Part shown: piece by piece, positions 13,601-19,896 of the stretch
How positions within the stretch are numbered: the stretch's first letter is position 1
How the letters are laid out: each line of letters begins with the position of its first letter
Assembly (NCBI GenBank): GCA_018821175.1
Contig: JAHJMX010000087.1
Location: forward strand, 1-23,125
Direction of reading: 5' to 3'
Length of the DNA stretch: 23,125 nt
DNA from: Patescibacteria group bacterium
Lineage (GTDB): Bacteria; Patescibacteriota; Gracilibacteria; UBA1369; PNNO01
The notes under the pieces: generated by a model
Databases searched by the model: none
Seen by the model: the letters and a program-made list of their open reading frames with translations, nothing else
What the model was told of the DNA's origin: nothing
Position numbers and translations under genes: made by a program

Positions 13601-16369
13601 AAGACCAAGGTATAGTTTTTGATTTTTCCCTTTTCCCCATTCTGCAATTGGCAATGCACCCCCAACGCCTCCCATCCACTTTCCTGTAGTAGTATCAAAT
13701 CCAAGTCCAATACCACCTTCGATTTTATCTATCCAAGTTTTTTCAATATCTTTCAATTTATTTATTGGGCAACCTTTCTTAAGCGCAAGTTTTTGGATTG
13801 CGCTAATGTTTGGATTTGTAGATAAATATTGATCTAAACTGTTTTCATAATTGTTTGCAATGCAGATTTTTCTATCAATTGCATAACCAAGTCTAATATA
13901 TCTAGCATAAGTTCCATTGATTCTTGATGGATCTATGTTGCTTAATTTTACTTTATCAAAAAACATAAGCATATTTTCCATTCTATTTTCTGATAGTGGT
14001 CTTGTTAATTCACCAGTATTGAATGAAATTCCAAAATCTGCGGCCATCTTATCAATATTAGTTCGGATTTTACCTTTTGGCATTTCCATAAATGCTTTTG
14101 ATAAACCGAATTCTAAATATTTATTTACTTCTGTTTTTACTTTTTCTGGATTTGGTTCATATATAGTTGTGTTTTTTACGCGATTTGAAGTTCTTTTCAT
14201 CATGTCCAAATATCCGCGTTTATGTGATAGAGTTTTTTCAAACTCATCCTTTATGGTTGTTTTATCACCTAAATTCTCCATTGTTATTTCACGCTCGTCT
14301 CCTTTGAGATGCAAATTTAAACTTCCAAATAAAAGCCAAACTTTAAATTCTTTAATATCATTTGCCATTGCTTCCTTTGTAGGATCAAAGATTTTTGATA
14401 TAAATCTTCTAGCTTGACGACTTTTATCTAATTTTTCCCTAATATCTTCCCATGTTTTTAATTCTTCTGATGCATCTTTCTTTTTTGCATCTTTGACAAT
14501 ATCCCATCCTGTTTTAGGTAAGCTTGTTAATACATAGGTATTTTCATCGATTTTCTGAAAACAATTCTGTTTAACAAGGCCTCTAAAACTATGTGCCATA
14601 AATAGAGTTTTTGCGTCTCCACCATCTGATAAAGTACGTATCTCATTTAGCATTTGTTTTGAAATTTTGATTTTCAATCCTGATGTTGAAATTTTCTCTT
14701 TTGCATGAACTAAGTCAGATATATTATATGTTGTGTAGCCATTAAATTTCTTCTCTTTTTCTTGGATTTGCGGAATTCCAGAAAGCATAGGGCGGTATGG
14801 GTCTGCTCCAGATTCTTTTTCGCCTACTTGTAGTTCAAATTGGTTTGCATCAATTTGATTCAAGATTCTAGCTATTCCATTAATAATCGAATCAATTTTC
14901 TCATATTCTGCTGTTTCCGCTGCAGTTGGTTCGTCTTTTTTTTGATATTCTTGATGTTTTTTTATCATTTCAGCATATCCTCCTGGATATAATTTTTTAC
15001 CATTTACTTTGTATTTCAAAAAATCTTCTGCATAAACTCTACTGTTTAAATCAGTCCAACTATCTTGTCCTCCAAATTTTCCACCAGTTCCTTGAATTAC
15101 TTTTTTCAAATAGTCTCTAGCATCTGCACTCGATAAATTAAATGGTTCACTTCCAAGTATATTTACTAATGCATCTGGAACTTTATCCCAATTTTTATCA
15201 ATATTATCTTGCAATGCTGTTGCAACTGGTAAATATCCATTCTTAAATAAAACTTCATCGTAAGCATCCCATAAATAAGTATCCGATTGATGAATTGCTT
15301 TTTCTCGTTCTTCTTTTCTTGCCTTAATTGCCTCAGGGGTTTCTATTGAATCAGCCATATTTTTTAAATCTTCTAAATCTTTGTTTAATTTTTTATCTTC
15401 AGAATCTTCCGGAGCATTAGTTTCTGTTACTTCATATTTAGTAAGGTTGATTTTATCTCCATTGAAAATTGTCACTCTTTCTCCGGTATCGTCTAAAAAT
15501 GTTCTTTTCCCATCGATAGTCTTTGTTTTATCGTTGGTCATGTCATAATGAGCTTTAATTACTTTCCCATCTTTTGCTCTTGTTATTGTGATTTCAATTC
15601 GAACGTTATTAAGTTTATCAAGGTCAATTATGTCTTGAATTTGAGTTTTAGATTCAAGCGCTTTGTTAATCCGCCCAGGTTTTCCAGGATACGAGAAATC
15701 AACGAGGTATTCACCAGATGCTTGTTTCTTTAGTATGCTTCGATTTTTGATTATGCTTGTAAATTGAGGATATCCTGCGATTCCTTCGCTGACCGATTCT
15801 CGTGCTGCAGTGTTTTCTTTAATTACTTGATCTCTTTCTGCACGAGTTTTTTCAATATCTCCAGCTTGTTTGTAAAAAGACTCTTTGATATTTTTTGAAT
15901 AAGCTGATTTTTCTTTGTTTAAGTCAGCTTCAACTTTGGAACCAGTTGCAGTGTTTTTCAAAGTGAACTTACCCTTTTCATAGGAAACTTCCACTGCACA
16001 ATTAGATAGTTTTGCTGCATCTGATTCAGTGTAAACAAATTGTGATATGTCTGATGTTAAGTAAATTTTTTCTTTTGGATTCAATCCTAATTTCTTAGTT
16101 AATTCATCGATTATTTGGTTTGGTGTATCAATTTGTGAATTCTTGTCTGTAGTGAAATTAATTTTCGAGCTATCCATTCTGTGCTTGTATTCAATAAGTT
16201 CCTCGACTATTTTTTCTGTTTCTTTTTGCTTAGGTTTTTCCCTTGTTTCAGGAGATGAAGTTGGCTTTTCTGAGGCCGCGAAAATCAGTCTATTTTCTTT
16301 ATTAGACAAGTTGTTTTCGATGCCAATCAATGAATCGAAGAAATGTTTTATGTTTGTTCTAAGCCACAT
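10673..16369 (-). CDS. Giant 1898-residue protein of unknown function with internal Gly-rich beta region
   Basis: I do not recognise the family. The N-terminus has no Sec signal and I see no long hydrophobic helix anywhere. Residues about 30-55 are a Pro/Ser/Lys/Glu-rich linker. Most of the rest is charged and helical or mixed, including a strongly charged helix near 335-360. Residues about 880-1015 differ sharply: Gly-rich, with alternating strands and short turns (GGIGLGFDTTTGKWMGGVGG, LYLGLGIGVAGGKLGIGSG, GGVAAGGEIAYQRPVQW, VGVGSTVFLTP), about eight in all, like a small beta-barrel or stacked sheet. A second beta-rich patch is near 1100-1145, and a third near 1800-1870 (KYTAEAGWVSAS, NMTVAVGVKGQGEISRD). 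The last 33 residues are a low-complexity Pro/Ser/Thr/Glu tail. Cysteines are few. It is the first gene of the surface operon, with a clear promoter 38 bases upstream. Being real is near certain from the uninterrupted 5.7 kb frame; secretion is unresolved. Confidence 0.9.
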   Translation of the reverse strand: MWLRTNIKHFFDSLIGIENNLSNKENRLIFAASEKPTSSPETREKPKQKETEKIVEELIEYKHRMDSSKINFTTDKNSQIDTPNQIIDELTKKLGLNPKEKIYLTSDISQFVYTESDAAKLSNCAVEVSYEKGKFTLKNTATGSKVEADLNKEKSAYSKNIKESFYKQAGDIEKTRAERDQVIKENTAARESVSEGIAGYPQFTSIIKNRSILKKQASGEYLVDFSYPGKPGRINKALESKTQIQDIIDLDKLNNVRIEITITRAKDGKVIKAHYDMTNDKTKTIDGKRTFLDDTGERVTIFNGDKINLTKYEVTETNAPEDSEDKKLNKDLEDLKNMADSIETPEAIKARKEEREKAIHQSDTYLWDAYDEVLFKNGYLPVATALQDNIDKNWDKVPDALVNILGSEPFNLSSADARDYLKKVIQGTGGKFGGQDSWTDLNSRVYAEDFLKYKVNGKKLYPGGYAEMIKKHQEYQKKDEPTAAETAEYEKIDSIINGIARILNQIDANQFELQVGEKESGADPYRPMLSGIPQIQEKEKKFNGYTTYNISDLVHAKEKISTSGLKIKISKQMLNEIRTLSDGGDAKTLFMAHSFRGLVKQNCFQKIDENTYVLTSLPKTGWDIVKDAKKKDASEELKTWEDIREKLDKSRQARRFISKIFDPTKEAMANDIKEFKVWLLFGSLNLHLKGDEREITMENLGDKTTIKDEFEKTLSHKRGYLDMMKRTSNRVKNTTIYEPNPEKVKTEVNKYLEFGLSKAFMEMPKGKIRTNIDKMAADFGISFNTGELTRPLSENRMENMLMFFDKVKLSNIDPSRINGTYARYIRLGYAIDRKICIANNYENSLDQYLSTNPNISAIQKLALKKGCPINKLKDIEKTWIDKIEGGIGLGFDTTTGKWMGGVGGALPIAEWGKGKNQKLYLGLGIGVAGGKLGIGSGILYQNKLNKNFVLRAWVSPTTGGVAAGGEIAYQRPVQWTGNNYEQEVGVGSTVFLTPNPANLSFNVHVSAGQKWNEEKDKIQVKEKADALRKIDKIESSLKNGGTDEAAKAILEHPTFGQYARYISSKHKLSNEAIVQIYTMARDEWRNAAEENRQIPFFKNFKLMGYVGKTPGLNPIPFGVGALITFRIPGTEKTYVIRKVHPKFNYKNQSTLMDEAIAKELAKNNINNYTFAKMEMSGESGSLYFSPEHGRANISATETIGQKTDEKEAVIGIKSTFQALQRTFTNVGLHSELVPVNPKNPKEGNLIALTPLQTEDTTLKMLMDPALKNKGLIIDKENNRILLSASAAKKLFITRETYNFPFKKRGAMNLSIITFKANHDRSSAEIEEDSPSYISKRPGEKYTIVKGEMRSHGYDTNVITLKEFNDRQNPTAVIATDINGKTSTIELTKEQQQLAKEMKFETFKNLTFEFDLKEAQELTNRMKSAVGINSAPEIKHHKEIGEFAESWFKKSVNKNNFLKHISTSNPITEDGEKAKMMKEWQRANPEFSEQELNLLYSIMLHKAFEELDKYRDGKSNSKEAIRSARTLDIALKRRNRLFRNYLTKHIDKFLSRLRRSDSYKNEVDKLYPKEKISRIISFIIRNTMPQTIESYRKWSAPENGSGFLMPEGTKYATWTLKNIGGQQKEYMPSTYAIKNPENFENVLRLVNPMKLKITQQGNGEENLESEAAKLILSMLSPIEVAGGNLETREKSFLYSELALSVISIDSKAGKASPMVEVLGRKVYEDLIKIYETGKTGKPGELEKIIQEKAESYKIFKDIVKGIRKAQLAGEKTYSHKEKDKEFIFTINTEVYSGAYRKCANGTVASRQTISVKLDKKYTAEAGWVSASNEKGVSVDSESGKTDSNMTVAVGVKGQGEISRDHRRKKNDVPDRNTEKPKNEPGENSTSPKTDTGESGNSTF

Positions 16370-16406
16370 ATTGTTTATTTTTATATTTTGGAAAATTTAT
16401 CTATAT

Positions 16407-16435
16407 AGTTTAGCAAAAAAGAAGGATTAAGTCAA
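16407..16435 (-). promoter_or_regulatory. Sigma-70-type promoter of the surface operon
   Basis: On the minus strand, TTGACT (16430-16435) and TAAACT (16407-16412) are separated by exactly 17 bases. The -35 matches consensus at five of six positions and the -10 at four. The predicted transcript starts near 16400, giving an A-rich leader of about 30 bases before the ATG of the giant protein. This is among the best promoters in the window, in keeping with a well-expressed surface operon. Confidence 0.7.
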
Positions 16436-16462
16436 CGCGGCATTGTATAAATTCGTTGTTAT

Positions 16463-16490
16463 TTGAGCGATTTTTCTAGTAATGTAAAAA
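16463..16490 (+). promoter_or_regulatory. Candidate promoter for tpiA
   Basis: TTGAGC (16463-16468) and TAAAAA (16485-16490) are 16 bases apart in the 168-base gap between the divergent surface operon and tpiA. A second option is TTGAAG (16496-16501) with TAATTA 17 bases later, which would give a very short leader. Neither is strong enough to choose. Confidence 0.35.
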
Positions 16491-16537
16491 TAAGTTTGAA
16501 GTTAAATGTAAGAATTATTAATTAACTGATTTCCAAA

Positions 16538-17197
16538 ATGGAATTACCTGTAATTATTGTGAATTTTAAAGCATATGAGTCTGCAGTGGGGGAAAAGGCT
16601 GTTGAACTTGCTAAAATTCACGAGACAGTATCTCGAGAAACAGGGGTAACTTTTGCTGTTTGTGTCCAAGCTGTTGATCTTCAAGCTGTTGTGAATGCCG
16701 TATCAATTCCTGTTTTTGCTCAACATATTGACCCCATTTCATTCGGATCTGGGACAGGCCATGTTTTGCCCGAAGCCGTAAAGGCTGCAGGGGCATATGG
16801 CACACTTTTGAATCATGCTGAAAGGCAAATTCCTGAAAATGTTATTGAGGAATCAATTAAACGTGCAAAAGAGCTTGGAATCGCAACTGTTGTTTGTGCG
16901 AATACCCCTGAGATGGGAGCTAGGCTTGCAAAATATAATCCTGATTTTATTGCCGTCGAACCCCCTGAATTGATTGGTGGTGAAATTTCTGTTTCAACTG
17001 CTCAGCCAGAAGTTGTTAAAAAGGCAGTTGATCTTATTGGTGATGGGAAAGTTTTAGTTGGTGCAGGCGTAAAAAATGGCGAAGATGTAAAGATTGCAAT
17101 TGAGCTTGGGGCCGTTGGAGTCTTGCTTGCTTCTGGTGTTACAAAAGCCGTAGATCCGTATTCTGTTCTTAAGGATCTTGCAAAAGGGATCGTCTAA
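16538..17197 (+). CDS. tpiA: Triosephosphate isomerase, archaeal type
   Basis: The enzyme interconverts dihydroxyacetone phosphate and glyceraldehyde 3-phosphate in glycolysis and gluconeogenesis. The 219-residue protein is some 30 residues shorter than usual bacterial TIM and has the archaeal signature: VNFKAY with catalytic Lys11, TLLNHAERQ with catalytic His93, VEPPELIGG with catalytic Glu141, and the phosphate-binding ends VGAGVKNGEDVKIA and GVLLASGVTKAVDP. Bacterial and eukaryotic TIM has YEPVWAIGTG in place of VEPPELIGG. All catalytic residues are present, so it should be active. It begins a plus-strand run that continues with hpf and the O-antigen ligase-like gene. An archaeal-type TIM in a bacterial chromosome suggests old transfer or retention in this lineage. 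Confidence 0.93.
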   Translation: MELPVIIVNFKAYESAVGEKAVELAKIHETVSRETGVTFAVCVQAVDLQAVVNAVSIPVFAQHIDPISFGSGTGHVLPEAVKAAGAYGTLLNHAERQIPENVIEESIKRAKELGIATVVCANTPEMGARLAKYNPDFIAVEPPELIGGEISVSTAQPEVVKKAVDLIGDGKVLVGAGVKNGEDVKIAIELGAVGVLLASGVTKAVDPYSVLKDLAKGIV

Positions 17198-17245
17198 TCA
17201 TATAATCCATTTACAAACCAAATCAAAATTCTTAATCAAAATCTT

Positions 17246-17824
17246 ATGCAAATCCAGATTTTCAGCCACATGTTAAATGTTGGAGATAATCAAAAAGAAT
17301 ATATTGAAGAGAAAGTAAACAATTTATCTAAATATGAAGAACGAGTTGCTGATGAGGCTACTTCTGTTCGTGTTGATGTTGAATATGATACAAACAAAAC
17401 TGATGGAAATAAAATTTCTACTCAAATTACAATGTATGTTCCAAATGCAGTGATTCGTGCAGAAGTTAGGGGTGTGACTATTGAAGAAACAGTTGATCTT
17501 GCTGTTGATAAATTAAAAAAACAAATTGAACGTTATAAAACTAAAAAGCATAGACGAGATAAAGAAGGGAAGTGGATTCCAGAATCGACTTTGGAAACTC
17601 TTTCTGGGAATAGCCTTTCTCAAGAGGAGATTGAACAAATTGTTAAACGTAAAAAATACGACAATCTGCATCCAATGAAAGAGCAAGAAGCGATTGAGCA
17701 AATGGAGCTTTTGGGGCACGATTTTTATGCGTTCGTGAATGATGATACTGATCTTTTTACTGTTGTTTATAAGCGTCAGAATGGAGATTATGGTTTGATT
17801 GAACTTGAAAAAAAAGAGTACTAA
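17246..17824 (+). CDS. hpf: Ribosome hibernation-promoting factor, long form
   Basis: Long HPF binds the 30S subunit in the mRNA/tRNA channel and, through its C-terminal domain, dimerises ribosomes into inactive 100S particles under starvation. The 192 residues give a two-domain protein. The N-terminal S30AE domain (about 1-105) has SHMLNVGDNQKEYIEEKVNN and the DLAVDKLKKQIERYKTKKH helix that lies against rRNA. The linker is about 106-130. The C-terminal dimerisation domain (about 130-192) has KRKKYDNLHPMKEQEAIEQM, LLGHDFYAFVNDDTDLFTVV and YGLIE, an almost textbook match. It lies 48 bases after tpiA and 18 bases before the O-antigen ligase-like gene. With rel in the same window, two starvation-response functions are encoded within 17 kb, though there is no sign of shared regulation. 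Confidence 0.95.
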   Translation: MQIQIFSHMLNVGDNQKEYIEEKVNNLSKYEERVADEATSVRVDVEYDTNKTDGNKISTQITMYVPNAVIRAEVRGVTIEETVDLAVDKLKKQIERYKTKKHRRDKEGKWIPESTLETLSGNSLSQEEIEQIVKRKKYDNLHPMKEQEAIEQMELLGHDFYAFVNDDTDLFTVVYKRQNGDYGLIELEKKEY

Positions 17825-17842
17825 ATATAACGCCATTCAAAC

Positions 17843-19237
17843 ATGGAATTAGAGTACGTTTTATATGCAATTTTGTGTATTGTCTGGATTGTTGCATTGG
17901 TTTACAGACGCCAGATTACGAGTTTGTTGCTACCAATATTTTTGCCTCTTTATTTAATTAGATTTGAATTTGGTGGAATCCCGATTTATTTTGTTGAAGG
18001 TTTGATTTTGATTGCTGCGGTTCCTGTATTTTGGGAAATGATTTTTCCTACTAGTGAAAATCGTGAAGAAGAGTCGTCTTTAAAAAAAGTTTTTTTGCTT
18101 TTCAATGCAATGATTGGGCGTAAGGAACGACCAATTAAGGAATTTATCGGTTCTATATTTTTCCCAATTTCATTGTTTTTGGTTGCTTGTTTTATATCTA
18201 CTTTGATTGTTCCAGGAGATTCATATAGTCATGCAATGGGAATATTGAAGAGTTGGGTGATAATCCCGATTTTATTTTTCTTTGTTTTATATAAGAATTT
18301 CAAACGTAATGAAGATATTGAAATTTCAATGTATGCTTATAGTGCATCAGCCTTATTGCTAGCGTTCTGGGGTTTTTATCAGGCCATTTCAGGGAATTAT
18401 GTAACAATTGATGCTAGGATTTCTGGGCCTTTTGAATCGGCAAACTATTTAGCTATGTATATTGCGCCTGTGTTTGTTTATTTGACCACGCGGTTTATAC
18501 AAACTTTTTTAAGTGAAAAAGTTGAGACTGCAGATATGAAGTGGAATGCGCTTGAACTTCGTATTTATATTGCATTTATGCTTTTTTTCTTGTTCATTGC
18601 TCTCATTTTGACTCAATCTTACGGGGGTATTTTGGCAGCTCTTGGTGCTTTGTTTCTTTATATTATTTATGAACGATTTAATTCAAATAGGGAAAAGAAC
18701 AAATCTTTTTTAAACAAGTTGATTGTAATTATAATTTTAATTGGATTTGCTGGAGGAGTTATGGCCGCGGCTTTGAATCTACCTAAGTTCCAAAATTTAA
18801 CTAAATTGAATGAACATACTTCGATTGGAACAAGAGTTGAAATTTGGACTGTTGGAGTTAAATTGATTCAAGAAAATCCATTATTTGGTATTGGGCTTGG
18901 TGAATTTGCTGAGCGTTATGAGTTACAAGCGGAAGAATTGCTTGGCAAAATCCCATATGAAAAAGTTCGTCTACATTCGCATAATACTTTGATTGAAACT
19001 TGGTTGAATTCTGGCCTTTTGGGCGTAATTTCGCTTACTTGGATTGTTGTTTTGACTTATATGCAAATCAAAAAACCAGCATCTAATTACAGAAGGAATT
19101 TAATGCTCGCTTGTCTTGTAATGTTGACTTATATAATGCTGCACGGAGTTTTGGATGTACAGATTTGGAAAAATGATTTAGCTTTAATTTTCTGGCTAAT
19201 CATTGCCGCAGTATTTATGCAGCCTTCTCGTTATTAA
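17843..19237 (+). CDS. O-antigen ligase/polymerase-family membrane protein (Wzy_C type)
   Basis: This 464-residue polytopic protein has about eleven TM segments and the Wzy_C/WaaL family layout. Conserved features include the re-entrant region GTRVEIWTVGVKL and ENPLFGIGLGEF (about 328-355), then the periplasmic/outer-face loop with the catalytic-type histidine in LHSHNTLIETWLNSG (about 375-391), followed by membrane helices. Family members transfer or polymerise undecaprenol-linked glycans; others glycosylate pilins or join teichoic acids, so the substrate cannot be read from the sequence. A TagO/WecA-like transferase at 22131 would supply such lipid-linked sugars. A charged cytoplasmic loop (NREEESSLKK) interrupts the N-terminal helices. 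Its 3' end overlaps the small convergent gene at 19215 by 23 bases. Confidence 0.85.
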   Translation: MELEYVLYAILCIVWIVALVYRRQITSLLLPIFLPLYLIRFEFGGIPIYFVEGLILIAAVPVFWEMIFPTSENREEESSLKKVFLLFNAMIGRKERPIKEFIGSIFFPISLFLVACFISTLIVPGDSYSHAMGILKSWVIIPILFFFVLYKNFKRNEDIEISMYAYSASALLLAFWGFYQAISGNYVTIDARISGPFESANYLAMYIAPVFVYLTTRFIQTFLSEKVETADMKWNALELRIYIAFMLFFLFIALILTQSYGGILAALGALFLYIIYERFNSNREKNKSFLNKLIVIIILIGFAGGVMAAALNLPKFQNLTKLNEHTSIGTRVEIWTVGVKLIQENPLFGIGLGEFAERYELQAEELLGKIPYEKVRLHSHNTLIETWLNSGLLGVISLTWIVVLTYMQIKKPASNYRRNLMLACLVMLTYIMLHGVLDVQIWKNDLALIFWLIIAAVFMQPSRY

Positions 19238-19427
19238 GAACTTTATTTATAGATTTATCGATTGCATCTTGTATATCAGATATCGAAGGGTTCGGTAGTT
19301 TTATAGTCTCTCGGAAAGCCATTTGTTTGATTTTTTTTATTGATTCACTGTTGGCGTCATTCAAATTTCTTTTTGATAATTCTTCCTCCATTGCTTTATT
19401 AAAATCTGCCATTAGTAGTTGACCCAT
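19215..19427 (-). CDS. Small 70-residue protein, unknown function
   Basis: I do not recognise it. The sequence is charged and helical (DFNKAMEEELSKRN, ESIKKIKQMAFRET, then SISDIQDAIDKSINKVL), with no hydrophobic segment, so it is probably a small soluble cytoplasmic protein, perhaps a two- or three-helix bundle. The case for its being real is the strong promoter 40 bases upstream (TTGACG, 17 bases, TATAGT), the TAA stop, and the otherwise unexplained 266-base gap. Its 3' end overlaps the convergent O-antigen ligase-like gene by 23 bases. Met1 (19427) or Met6 (19412) could be the start. Two divergent promoters and an inverted repeat upstream hint that it may be regulated together with the riboflavin kinase gene. 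Confidence 0.6.
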   Translation of the reverse strand: MGQLLMADFNKAMEEELSKRNLNDANSESIKKIKQMAFRETIKLPNPSISDIQDAIDKSINKVLNNEKAA

Positions 19428-19445
19428 ATTTTTAAAAGGTTAATA

Positions 19446-19474
19446 TTGTATTAGTACACACAGTATACTATACA
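19446..19474 (+). promoter_or_regulatory. Candidate promoter of the ribK-murE-truB operon, overlapping the divergent promoter
   Basis: TTGTAT (19446-19451) and TATACA (19469-19474) are 17 bases apart on the plus strand, with a predicted start near 19481 and a 23-base leader. The -10 shares bases with the -10 of the minus-strand promoter, so the two polymerases would compete for this DNA. The -35 match is only moderate. Confidence 0.45.
19452..19470. repeat. Imperfect inverted repeat, possible operator
   Basis: TAGTAC (19452-19457) and ATACTA (19465-19470) form arms matching at five of six positions around a seven-base centre. The repeat fills the spacer of the plus-strand promoter candidate and covers the -10 and start region of the minus-strand promoter, a position where a bound repressor would block both. 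No regulator is encoded beside it unless the 70-residue protein is one. Confidence 0.4.
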
Positions 19475-19495
19475 ATATTTGCAAGATTTCGTCAA
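19467..19495 (-). promoter_or_regulatory. Promoter of the small 70-residue gene
   Basis: On the minus strand, TTGACG (19490-19495) and TATAGT (19467-19472) are 17 bases apart, each matching consensus at five of six positions. The predicted transcript starts near 19460, giving a leader of about 33 bases. This is the best sigma-70 match in the window. Confidence 0.72.
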
Positions 19496-19503
19496 CTCTG
19501 ACT

Positions 19504-19896
19504 ATGGTTCAAATTATGAAAATTGTAGGAAAAGTAAAAGTTGGGGGAAAAAAGGGGACCGGGATTGGATTCCCAACTATTAACTTAGGAATTTCTTCAG
19601 TAAGTGAAGATATTGATTATGGCATTTATGCTGTTATTGTTGAGATTAAAGGAGTTGAATATTTCGGAGTAATGCATCATGGAAATAAATTTATTAATAG
19701 CGATAATCGTGATGAGATTTTTTGCGAAATCCATATTCTGGACTTTAATGAGAATGTATATGGTGAAGATGTGATTACCCAGGTATTGAAAAAAATCCGT
19801 AATGTGCGACAATTCAAAGGTGAACAAGAATTAGTTGATCAAATAACTAAAGACATCGAAATCGCTAAAAATATTTTCAAAAATTATGTTAAATAA
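19504..19896 (+). CDS. Stand-alone riboflavin kinase (RibF C-terminal-type domain)
   Basis: Riboflavin kinase phosphorylates riboflavin with ATP to give FMN. The 130-residue protein is only the flavokinase beta-barrel: GKVKVGGKKGTGIGFPTINL carries the conserved GxPTxN-type motif, followed by YGIYAVIVEIKG, EIHILDFNENVYGED with the catalytic-type Glu, and KIRNVRQFKGEQELVDQITK. In most bacteria this domain is fused to an FMN adenylyltransferase domain in RibF (about 310 residues); that half is missing here. An RibL-like adenylyltransferase at 2801-3238 may supply the second step. Met5 (19516) is an alternative start and gives a more usual N-terminus. The stop lies inside the murE start region, with an 11-base overlap, so translation is probably coupled. 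Confidence 0.87.
   Translation: MVQIMKIVGKVKVGGKKGTGIGFPTINLGISSVSEDIDYGIYAVIVEIKGVEYFGVMHHGNKFINSDNRDEIFCEIHILDFNENVYGEDVITQVLKKIRNVRQFKGEQELVDQITKDIEIAKNIFKNYVK

Noticed and set aside
13917..14417. 166-codon plus-strand open frame inside the giant gene
   Set aside because: It is antisense to an uninterrupted 5.7 kb frame, has no promoter and reads as low-complexity hydrophobic Ser/Phe/Ile sequence typical of a complement shadow.
17198..17245. Promoter TTTACA-17-TAATCA before hpf
   Set aside because: It would place the transcript start almost at the ATG, and the hexamers are weak in a very AT-rich gap; hpf is more simply co-transcribed with tpiA.
19440..19503. FMN riboswitch upstream of riboflavin kinase
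   Set aside because: The gap is far too short and lacks the conserved RFN helices; only promoter-like elements are seen.
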